Shown here piece after piece: positions 1 to 5,419 of a stretch of DNA of 6,321 nucleotides. A program made the position numbers and the translations under genes. The notes below the pieces were generated by a model. The model made no database searches. It was not told where the DNA came from and saw only the letters and a program-made list of their open reading frames with translations. This DNA is from an uncultured beta proteobacterium (lineage in GTDB: Bacteria; Pseudomonadota; Gammaproteobacteria; Burkholderiales; Burkholderiaceae_C): assembly GCA_903859265.1 (NCBI GenBank), contig CAIOLZ010000430.1, positions 1 through 6,321 on the forward strand, written 5' to 3'. How positions within the stretch are numbered: the first letter of the stretch is position 1; every line of letters starts with the position of its first letter.

Positions 1-235
1 ACCCCAGCCGGTCTCTGGCAGCCTGCATCTCAACCGGCGCAAATTCGTTGGCGCCCATGTTGGCCGCGTGAACTTCGGACTGGCGCGCGAGTTGCAGCTT
101 GTCGCTTTTCAAAGTCGTGTTGGCGCATCCGGCCGAACCGGCAAGCATCACAAGCGCCGAAGCCATCCAAGCCAGGCGTTCGAGCGGCCGGCTTGCGGCT
201 GGTTGCACAGCGTTGCCTGCGCGGATGGTGTTCAT
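1..235 (-). pseudogene. DUF4398-like lipoprotein, 5' part, apparently frameshifted
   Basis: The reading frame starts at ATG 235-233, preceded by a good Shine-Dalgarno AGGAA, and runs off the left edge. It begins with a long N-region, a hydrophobic stretch (LAWMASALVMLAG) and a lipobox-like SAGC with the acceptor cysteine at residue 37, so the product would be a lipoprotein. Frame 1 then reads KSDKLQLARASP, which resembles the start of DUF4398 proteins. After that it becomes Arg/Pro-rich nonsense. From about position 80 leftwards, another frame reads SEVHAANMGANEFAPVEMQ and then AARDRL, which fits the DUF4398 pattern (AxxxGAxEFAPxEMxxARxxL). Restoring one base near 72-82 (minus strand AGTCCGAAG) would join the two halves. 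Neither frame alone makes a sensible protein. It is 16 bp downstream of the SYLF gene, so probably co-transcribed with it. It may be a true pseudogene or a sequencing error. The family call rests on motif memory, and the C-terminal part is outside the window. Confidence 0.6.
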
Positions 236-240
236 GGGAT

Positions 241-250
241 TTCCTTTCCT
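241..250 (-). promoter_or_regulatory. Shine-Dalgarno of the DUF4398-like lipoprotein
   Basis: On the minus strand this reads AGGAAAGGAA. It lies directly after the SYLF stop codon and ends 5 nt before ATG 235-233. It fixes the lipoprotein start and shows that the gene was built to be translated from the same message as the SYLF gene. Confidence 0.6.
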
Positions 251-251
251 A

Positions 252-824
252 TTATTTTTTGTGGATCGGGGAAATTTTTGTGCCTTCAATACTCAAACTC
301 GCCATCAGGCCCTGCTGGTCGAAGATGAAGGCATAGGCGTCGTCCTTGAGGGTCGTCGTTGACAGGTTTTTTGCGGCCCCCTCGTCAACCACAACGACAG
401 TCGGGCCGACGCCAATTTCCCAGCCTTTTGACTTGTTGAGATACTGCACCGCCCTTTCATTCATCAGGAACACGACATAGCCGTAGGACTCTGCGCCCGC
501 TTGCCAACCCCAGGAGGCCGAGACCGAGTTGTAGTAGCCGGCGTGTTTGCCGCCACGTGTCATCTCGCCCTCGCCGTAGCTGCCGCCAAACACCAGCCCG
601 GCTTTGATGATTTTTGGAAAAACCAGAATTGCCTTGGCAGTTTTGGACAAGCCAAGTGCTTCAGGATGGGTTTTGTAAAGGGCTTGCAGCGCCAGGTCTG
701 ACTGCTGGTTCAACTCCTCGGCAGTGTCAGCCAACGCTTGTTGCGCTGGAAGGCCGATCGACAACGCAACCGCGGTTACGAGAATCACCTTGTGGAAGTT
801 GCGGCGCAGCGCGAGAGCGTACAT
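252..824 (-). CDS. Exported SYLF (Ysc84) domain lipid-binding protein
   Basis: A protein of 190 residues. An Arg/His-containing N-region (LRRNFHK) is followed by a hydrophobic core (VILVTAVALSIGLPA) and a likely signal peptidase I site after ALA at residue 32, so the mature protein should be periplasmic or outer-membrane associated. The rest fits the SYLF/Ysc84 family: the AKAILVFPKIIKAGLVFGGSYGEG segment (about 60-85), YYNSVSASWGWQAGAESYGYVVF in the middle, and the C-terminal DDAYAFIFDQQGLMASLSIEGTKI. Eukaryotic SYLF domains bind phosphoinositides; the bacterial role is not established, so lipid binding is inferred from the family. The frame is open up to an ATG at 878, but ATG 824 is chosen because AAGGA sits 6 nt upstream and the signal peptide then starts normally. 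It precedes the lipoprotein by 16 bp and follows the glycosyltransferase after a gap of about 105 bp, so it may have its own promoter. Confidence 0.9.
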   Translation of the reverse strand: MYALALRRNFHKVILVTAVALSIGLPAQQALADTAEELNQQSDLALQALYKTHPEALGLSKTAKAILVFPKIIKAGLVFGGSYGEGEMTRGGKHAGYYNSVSASWGWQAGAESYGYVVFLMNERAVQYLNKSKGWEIGVGPTVVVVDEGAAKNLSTTTLKDDAYAFIFDQQGLMASLSIEGTKISPIHKK

Positions 825-830
825 AGTGGA

Positions 831-837
831 TCCTTTT
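831..837 (-). promoter_or_regulatory. Shine-Dalgarno deciding the SYLF gene start
   Basis: The minus strand reads AAAAGGA, ending 6 nt before ATG 824-822. This favours the 190-residue product over the 208-residue version starting at 878, which would put 18 unlikely residues before the signal peptide. Confidence 0.6.
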
Positions 838-873
838 AAAATGTTGAAATGCGGGGCGTTCAAGCCTGCCTGC

Positions 874-902
874 ACCATAGGAGATCCGTGTGCGAATGAC
901 AG
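874..902 (-). promoter_or_regulatory. Possible sigma70-type promoter for the SYLF-lipoprotein pair
   Basis: On the minus strand, CTGTCA (902-897, 4 of 6 to TTGACA) is separated by 17 nt from TATGGT (879-874, 4 of 6 to TATAAT). A start of transcription near 866 would leave a leader of about 40 nt before ATG 824. The -35 candidate lies in the loop of the imperfect palindrome at 888-910. The match is weak and by eye only. Confidence 0.22.
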
Positions 903-910
903 TTCGCCAC
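888..910. repeat. Imperfect palindrome between glycosyltransferase and SYLF genes
   Basis: The left arm GTG(T)GCGAA and right arm TTCGCCAC pair over 8 bp with one bulged T, around the 6-nt spacer TGACAG. It lies about 20 bp beyond the glycosyltransferase stop codon (932-930) and upstream of the SYLF gene. No T-run follows on the minus strand, so it is a poor intrinsic terminator. It could instead be an operator, as it covers the candidate -35 box, or an mRNA 3'-end hairpin. It may also be chance. Confidence 0.3.
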
Positions 911-929
911 CCCACAGACAGGAACAGGC

Positions 930-2159
930 TTACCTGCTGTTTGACTGCCGGCCGCGATCCACCGGCGGGACCACCGAGCGGTAGATCGCCAGCAGCGCAT
1001 CCACATAAATCGCGGTGGTAAGGGGGCTTCGCCAGTAACTCACATAGGCGTTGCGGCACATGGTGCGCGCCTGACGTGTGTCCATGAGGGCTTCGCAGGC
1101 ATCCATCAATTGCTGCGGCTGCGCCATGTCAACCACAAAGCCGTTCACACCCGACTGAACCATTTCAGCAGCCCCCGCACGGTCACTCACCACGACCGGA
1201 ACGCCCATCGCCAAAGCCTCGGCAACTACCAGACCGAAGGCATCGAGTTGGATGCTGGGCACGATCAGGGCCCGTGCCAGCCGCATTTCGCGCGCCACCG
1301 CATCTTGCGCGAGCCAGCCTTTGAACACCACGCCCGGATAACGTTTGGCCAGTTCATCCCGGCGCGGACCGTCGCCCACCACCGTCAGGGAATAGTGGCC
1401 GGCGAGCGTTTGCAAAAATTCCAGGATGCCCTTTTCTTCCCATATCCGGCCCACGAAAAGAAAGCCCTCACCCGGCGCATCACGCGGACCCTCATCGACA
1501 GCGTTCACCGGGTTGGGCAAAGTGACCAGCGGGGTGCATGGCGGAACCCGGCTGTGCAATCTTTCGCCCAGCATTGCGCTGGGCACCAGGATGGCTGCTG
1601 CATCGCGCTTGAGGTGCGACACGTAGTCCAGCGTCGCAACCTTGATAACTTTGTACACCTTGTGCAGATAGCTGCGTTTGTCGCACCGGCTTGCAATGCA
1701 GGCTGCCGAAAGTGGCACATAGCTGCAGGGCGCTGCTTTGCCGAAATGGTAGAAGTAGCCGGTGGGACATGCCCAGCCTGCATCGTGGGCAGTGATGACG
1801 TAGGAGAAGTTCGCTGCGCGCAAGGCCATGGCAAGAGATGGTGACAGGCCGCCGGACAGCGCATGAATATGCACCAGAGTGTCACGTCTGGAAAATCTGT
1901 CGAGGTAGTTGTGCAGGGCCGGAACCGAGGCCAGGTTCCAGATCTCGGCCAACCGGTTGCGCGGCATTGGTGTGTTGTACATGCACACCACCCCATCCGT
2001 GTGCAAGGTCAGCGCGCAATCCACCGGACCGAACATTGCGAACACGTACACGCGGATGCCCGCAGCCTGCAGGCCGCGGGCCTGCTGCAGCAATACCGCG
2101 CTCACGCCACCGTTGTGGGCGGCGCTGTCGCACACCATGATGCAATTCCTAACGTCCAT
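930..2159 (-). CDS. Family 4 glycosyltransferase (GT-B fold)
   Basis: A 409-residue GT4-type transferase that would move a sugar from a nucleotide-sugar donor to a lipid-linked or glycan acceptor at the cytoplasmic face. The N-terminal Rossmann half opens with CIMVCDSAAHNGGVSAV (6-22), the GG loop near the acceptor site, and contains THDAGWACPTG. The C-terminal half has the donor-site signatures LFVGRIWEEKG (234-244, with R238 and K243), VVGDGP (260-265), and DAFGLVVAEALAMGVPVV (306-323). In the last, the usual EX7E reads D306...E314. Cysteines at 131, 145, 154 and 159 form a C-C-C-C cluster seen in some GT4 enzymes. Sugar and linkage cannot be predicted. The ATG at 2159 overlaps the flippase stop by 11 bp, implying translational coupling. 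A second ATG at 2138 has a better Shine-Dalgarno, but starting there would remove part of the first beta-strand. Confidence 0.9.
   Translation of the reverse strand: MDVRNCIMVCDSAAHNGGVSAVLLQQARGLQAAGIRVYVFAMFGPVDCALTLHTDGVVCMYNTPMPRNRLAEIWNLASVPALHNYLDRFSRRDTLVHIHALSGGLSPSLAMALRAANFSYVITAHDAGWACPTGYFYHFGKAAPCSYVPLSAACIASRCDKRSYLHKVYKVIKVATLDYVSHLKRDAAAILVPSAMLGERLHSRVPPCTPLVTLPNPVNAVDEGPRDAPGEGFLFVGRIWEEKGILEFLQTLAGHYSLTVVGDGPRRDELAKRYPGVVFKGWLAQDAVAREMRLARALIVPSIQLDAFGLVVAEALAMGVPVVVSDRAGAAEMVQSGVNGFVVDMAQPQQLMDACEALMDTRQARTMCRNAYVSYWRSPLTTAIYVDALLAIYRSVVPPVDRGRQSNSR
2147..2150 (-). promoter_or_regulatory. Shine-Dalgarno for an alternative glycosyltransferase start
   Basis: The minus strand reads AGGA, 8 nt before ATG 2138-2136, whereas ATG 2159 has no convincing ribosome-binding site. 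Fold logic favours 2159 (the strand NCIMVCD would be kept), while the ribosome-binding site favours 2138. The choice changes only seven residues. Confidence 0.3.
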
Positions 2160-3408
2160 GGGGTGTCGCCAAATCTTTGAACCGCACGGACTTGCGCACC
2201 AGCAGCAGGATGCACAAATAGGTCAGTGAAGTGGCCACCGGAATTCCATAAATGCCTAACAACGGGATAACGGCTACACAGCCCAGCGTCACCAGCACCA
2301 GCACCAGCAGGTTGAGCCGGAATAACTCCCGGTCAAAGTGGCGTGCATACAGCTCGATGAACGAAGTCAGGCACCAGGCCTTGACAATTGTGGCTGCGAA
2401 GGTGCACCACATCAGCGGCAGGAATGCCAGAACCAGCGGACGCTTGAGCAGCGGCGCGGCGAAATGAAATAGCGCTCCGGTCAGAAACGACAGGCCCAGC
2501 ATGCTGGCGATGGCCTCGCGCTGCAGTGCGTGCAGGCCTGCAACAGCGGTCAGAACCGCACCTTTTTGAAAGGCGGAAAGTACCCTGGGGCGATGAATAT
2601 TGACGATGCTCGAGGACACCAGCGTGTAAACCGCGTTGGCGAGTTGAAAGAAAAGGGTGTAGATGCCGGCATGCTCTACATCGATCAATGCGGCAATCAG
2701 ATAGCGGTCCACAAACTGGCCCGCCGTGCCGGTCAGGTCCGAAAAATACAGATAGCCCGCAGCCCGCAGGTTGGTGCTAAACCAGCCCTGCCGGATGGGT
2801 GCCGCATCCCGCCAGGGCCAGTGTCGAAAGAGCATGGCACATCCCAGCACCGCCAGCAGCGCCCCCGCTGCCCAGAACCCTAGCAGGGCCGAAAGGGTGC
2901 GCAGTGCCGGAAACACCAGCCCCAAGGTAACAAAGGGAACCACCCAGATTGCAGTCTGGACCAGGCCATAAACATTGGCGGCGCGCGTCTGGTAGAGATT
3001 GTTGAGCAGCAATGTCATGTCCGCCGCCAGGTGTTCGGCCAGCACAATCAGCCAGACCACGTATAGATTGACCTGCAGTGTCTTGAACGCGCCTATGCCC
3101 TGTAAGAGCGGCAGAACACCCAAACTCAGGCCGTAGCAGCCCAGTGTCCAGATCAGATAGTGGCGCAGGTCATGGGTCATGCGCGCTGGCTCTGCATCGA
3201 GCAGAGACCTTGCAATACTGCTGGTGAGACCCGCACGGTAAAAATTGGGCAGCACCAGAGTCGCTCCCACCACCAGTCCGTACACCCCCAGTTCGCTCAG
3301 GCCAATGAAGCGGGCGACATAAAAACTCAGCCCGAACTTGAGCACGATGGTGCCACCGCGAAGCAGCATGAGCGGTAAGTAGCGCACTAAGGCAGAAGTT
3401 ATTTCCAA
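2149..3408 (-). CDS. Polysaccharide biosynthesis flippase (Wzx/MATE-like)
   Basis: A strongly hydrophobic protein of about 419 residues with roughly 12 predicted membrane segments, typical of the MOP-superfamily flippases that move lipid-linked sugars across the inner membrane. The N-terminus (LRGGTIVLKFGLSFYVARF, then IGLSELGVYGLVVG) has the usual layout of these proteins: a glycine-rich first helix followed by ARxxGxxxxGxY. A later segment, YLYFSDLTGTAGQFVDRYLIA, fits the seventh-helix region where Wzx proteins carry a conserved Asp-Arg. The frame is open to a GTG at 3498, but the first 30 residues encoded there are Cys/His/Arg-rich and unlike a flippase. I prefer TTG 3408-3406 with GGTGG 5 nt upstream; GTG 3417 and GTG 3390 are alternatives. 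It is the first gene of the leftward unit and overlaps the glycosyltransferase start (ATGGACGTTAG). Which glycan it moves is unknown; teichuronic acid or O-antigen type carriers are both possible. Confidence 0.85.
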   Translation of the reverse strand: MEITSALVRYLPLMLLRGGTIVLKFGLSFYVARFIGLSELGVYGLVVGATLVLPNFYRAGLTSSIARSLLDAEPARMTHDLRHYLIWTLGCYGLSLGVLPLLQGIGAFKTLQVNLYVVWLIVLAEHLAADMTLLLNNLYQTRAANVYGLVQTAIWVVPFVTLGLVFPALRTLSALLGFWAAGALLAVLGCAMLFRHWPWRDAAPIRQGWFSTNLRAAGYLYFSDLTGTAGQFVDRYLIAALIDVEHAGIYTLFFQLANAVYTLVSSSIVNIHRPRVLSAFQKGAVLTAVAGLHALQREAIASMLGLSFLTGALFHFAAPLLKRPLVLAFLPLMWCTFAATIVKAWCLTSFIELYARHFDRELFRLNLLVLVLVTLGCVAVIPLLGIYGIPVATSLTYLCILLLVRKSVRFKDLATPHGR

Positions 3409-3618
3409 GGCATCCACCGGTTTTGGAGAAGTCCACAAACACGTGGCGCGGCATTGATGGTGCCCACAGCGATTGGCGCCGTCCGTGCGCCAGGGCACAC
3501 AACAAAGGGCGCCTCAATGTGGGACTGCGAACCGAACTATTGGCCTGCCCTGCCTAGGATCGCCTGTGTGCAACACGCCAGGCGGCGCATCCTTTATTTC
3601 AAACTCCGGAAATTCACC
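3409..3618. other. Divergent intergenic region between the two operons
   Basis: About 210 bp that must hold the start signals for both the leftward flippase-glycosyltransferase unit and the rightward CsbD-Mla unit. I found no convincing -35/-10 pair on either strand. It contains an inverted repeat with 6-bp arms (TGGCGC, 3474-3479, and GCGCCA, 3487-3492; 7-nt spacer) and a weaker hairpin at 3562-3583 (GCCTG-T-GTG / CAC-GC-CAGGC, 3-nt loop). Part of it (3409-3498) is also open in the flippase frame, but its translation does not look like protein. Confidence 0.5.
3474..3492. repeat. Inverted repeat TGGCGC-N7-GCGCCA
   Basis: Perfect 6-bp arms separated by 7 nt (CGTCCGT) lie in the divergent intergenic region. 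This has the size of a repressor half-site pair, but short GC-rich repeats arise easily by chance in this composition. Confidence 0.3.
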
Positions 3619-3798
3619 ATGACCAAAAACCAAATCCAGGGAATTGCGAAAACCTTTCTCGGAGAGCTGCTGGAGTTCATCGGCAAACTGCTGGATGACA
3701 AGCCCATGCGGATGCGCGGACTGCGAATGCAAGTCATTGGCTACGCAGACCAGGCCATCGCCCGACCCCGAATCGGTGAGCGCGGCGCTGCCCGTTGA
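3619..3798 (+). CDS. CsbD-like small protein
   Basis: A 59-residue protein. Its first 45 residues fit the CsbD pattern: MTKNQIQGIAK, then GELLEFIGKLLDDK, then RGLRMQVIGYADQA, i.e. NQxxGxxKxxxGxxxExxGKLxxDKxxxxxGxxxQxxGxxxxA. CsbD proteins are small, abundant, stress-induced proteins whose molecular job is not settled. This one is less charged than usual: FLGELLEFIGKLL makes an amphipathic and rather hydrophobic helix. The C-terminal tail (ARPRIGERGAAR) is not part of the family pattern. ATG 3619 is chosen because GGA lies about 8 nt upstream and the family motif begins there; the frame is open further upstream to 3454 but reads as non-protein. The stop TGA 3796-3798 lies 9 bp before mlaE in the same frame, so it is probably the first gene of the Mla operon. 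Confidence 0.72.
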   Translation: MTKNQIQGIAKTFLGELLEFIGKLLDDKPMRMRGLRMQVIGYADQAIARPRIGERGAAR

Positions 3799-3807
3799 CA
3801 AAGCCCC

Positions 3808-4605
3808 ATGCAGATCCTGAGCACGGCGCTTGGCGGGGCCACCGTTGCTGCGGGCAGGCAGGCATGGGCCTTGCTCGAATTTATCGGTGAAACGGCGCTG
3901 GCGTGCTTGCTGTGCCTTCGCAAACCTGCGCACCTGCGCTGGCGTCCGGTGGCTTTCAACATCCGCAGTGCCGGGCTGAACGCACTGCCCATCGTCGGCC
4001 TGTTGGCTTTTTTGATGGGTGTGGTGGTGGCCTACCAGGGCGCTGGCCAGTTGCGAGCCTTCGGTGCCAACATTTTCGTGGTCGATCTGGTGGGTCTGTC
4101 GCTGCTGCGCGAGTTTGCGCCGCTGATCACCGCCATCATCATCGCCGGCCGTTCCGGCGCGGCCTATGCAGCGCAGATTGGCACCATGGTCGTCACTGAG
4201 GAAATGGATGCAATGCGCACCATCGGGATTGCACCGCAGGAAATGCTGGTGCTGCCCAAGCTCATGGCCCTGGTGATCGCGCTTCCCTTGCTCACCGTTT
4301 ATGCCGACCTGATGGGCGTGGGCGGGGGCATGCTGATGGCAAAAACGCGCCTCGGCGTGGGCTACGCAGAGTTTGTGGAGCGCTTCGTCAAGGCCGTATC
4401 GGTAACCGACTACCTGGTGGGCGTGCTCAAGGCGCCTGTGTTTGCCTTCATCATCGTGGTAGCAAGTTGCTTTCAGGGCTTTCGCGCGCAGGGCGGTGCA
4501 GATGGCGTTGGCCAGCAGACCACGCGCAGCGTGGTGTGGTCCATCTTCATGGTGATCGTGGTGGACGCCGTTTTTTCAGTCGTTTTCAGCGTACTGGATT
4601 TGTAG
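3808..4605 (+). CDS. mlaE: MlaE-family lipid ABC transporter permease
   Basis: A 265-residue inner-membrane permease, close to E. coli MlaE in length. With MlaF and MlaD it should move phospholipid (or another lipid) between the inner and outer membranes. An N-terminal amphipathic stretch (about 5-50) precedes hydrophobic segments at 57-76, 89-112, 150-178 and in the last 50 residues. Diagnostic motifs are LLREFAPLITAIIIAGRSG (99-117), AAQIGTMVVTEEMDAMRTIG (121-140), which forms the interface helix that contacts the ATPase, and MLVLPK further on. The sequence around LNALPIVGLLAFLMGVVVAY recalls permeases that carry an extra N-terminal STAS-like domain, but none is present here because an in-frame TGA lies 9 bp upstream. 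There is no clear Shine-Dalgarno before ATG 3808. GTG of mlaF begins 2 bp after the stop codon. Confidence 0.93.
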   Translation: MQILSTALGGATVAAGRQAWALLEFIGETALACLLCLRKPAHLRWRPVAFNIRSAGLNALPIVGLLAFLMGVVVAYQGAGQLRAFGANIFVVDLVGLSLLREFAPLITAIIIAGRSGAAYAAQIGTMVVTEEMDAMRTIGIAPQEMLVLPKLMALVIALPLLTVYADLMGVGGGMLMAKTRLGVGYAEFVERFVKAVSVTDYLVGVLKAPVFAFIIVVASCFQGFRAQGGADGVGQQTTRSVVWSIFMVIVVDAVFSVVFSVLDL

Positions 4606-4606
4606 C

Positions 4607-5419
4607 GTGACCCCTGCCAACACACCTACCGAGCCGGTCATTCAATTGCAAAATGTCTGCACCCATTTTGGCAACAAGATGGTGCATCAAGGTCTGAACC
4701 TGGAGGTTCGCAAAGGCGAAATTTTTGCCATCGTAGGTGGCAGCGGCTCCGGCAAGTCAACGCTACTGCGTGAAATGATTTTGCTGCACCGTCCCGATTC
4801 CGGCAGCCTGCGCATATTGGGTGTGAACCTGCCACAGGCCACGTCCGAACAGATTTTGGGTCTGCGAAAACGCTGGGGTGTGATGTTCCAGTATGGCGGA
4901 TTGTTTGCCGCGCTCACCGTGCTTGAGAACGTGGGCTTGCCGATGCGTGAACACCGCCATCTCTCGGGCGTGGAAGTGGACGCCTTGGCCGCAGAAAAAA
5001 TTGCGCTAAGCGGTCTCAAGCCCGAGGTCGGTGCCCAATATCCATCGAGTCTGAGCGGAGGGATGCTCAAACGTGCTTCCCTGGCCCGCGCGCTGGCGCT
5101 GGAGCCGGAGCTGCTCTTTCTGGATGAGCCCACCGCCGGTCTGGACCCGCAGAGCGCCGACGGCGTTGACGACCTCATACTGGCACTTCGAAAACAGCAG
5201 AACATCAGCATCGTCATGGTCACACACGATCTGGATCTGCTCTGGCACGTCGCCGACCGCGTAGCGGTACTGGCCGATGGAAAGGTTCAGGGGCTCGGTT
5301 CCATGCCGGAACTCTCCACGCAAAAGCTCCCGGCGGTGCATCGCTTCTTTACCGGCACGCGGGGCGGTAACGCCTTTGCACAGCATCAGCCCACGGGACA
5401 GGCATGGAAACCAAAGTGA
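4607..5419 (+). CDS. mlaF: MlaF-like ABC transporter ATP-binding protein
   Basis: A 270-residue cytoplasmic ATPase that powers the MlaE permease. It has the complete set of ABC motifs: Walker A GGSGSGKST (44-52), Q-loop FQYGGLF (Q95), signature LSGGM (149-153), Walker B LLFLDEP (169-175, E174 catalytic), D-loop AGLDP (177-181) and switch histidine H207 in VTHDLD. The LSGGM variant and the FQYGGLF-type Q-loop are typical of the MlaF/Mkl branch rather than generic importers. The last 30 residues (after RFFTG) form a poorly conserved tail. GTG 4607 is the start, with a weak GGA 8 nt upstream; it follows the mlaE stop by 1 nt and the reading frame extends 16 bp into mlaD, so the three proteins should be made from one message in fixed proportion. 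Confidence 0.95.
   Translation: MTPANTPTEPVIQLQNVCTHFGNKMVHQGLNLEVRKGEIFAIVGGSGSGKSTLLREMILLHRPDSGSLRILGVNLPQATSEQILGLRKRWGVMFQYGGLFAALTVLENVGLPMREHRHLSGVEVDALAAEKIALSGLKPEVGAQYPSSLSGGMLKRASLARALALEPELLFLDEPTAGLDPQSADGVDDLILALRKQQNISIVMVTHDLDLLWHVADRVAVLADGKVQGLGSMPELSTQKLPAVHRFFTGTRGGNAFAQHQPTGQAWKPK

Noticed and set aside
835..866. TTGAAC-N17-TTTAAA as a promoter for the SYLF gene
   Set aside because: Spacing is right, but transcription would begin at or after the Shine-Dalgarno, leaving no room for a leader before ATG 824.
926..940. CAGG-CTTA-CCTG hairpin at the glycosyltransferase stop as a terminator
   Set aside because: The stem is only about four pairs with a bulged extension and no T-run follows on the minus strand.
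1110..1844. 244-residue plus-strand frame opposite the glycosyltransferase
   Set aside because: It lies antisense to a well-supported gene, is rich in His, Arg and Gln, and has no recognisable domain; a codon-bias shadow.
3409..3498. N-terminal extension of the flippase frame to GTG 3498
   Set aside because: The extra 30 residues are rich in Cys, His and Arg, have no ribosome-binding site before the GTG, and precede the normal flippase N-terminus.
3170..3517. 115-residue minus-strand frame across the flippase 5' end
   Set aside because: It overlaps the flippase in another frame, shows no family motif, and is best explained as a shadow of GC-rich coding DNA.
4687..5223. 178-residue minus-strand frame opposite mlaF
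   Set aside because: Antisense to a complete ABC ATPase with all motifs; its Ser/Arg-rich composition is typical of a shadow frame.
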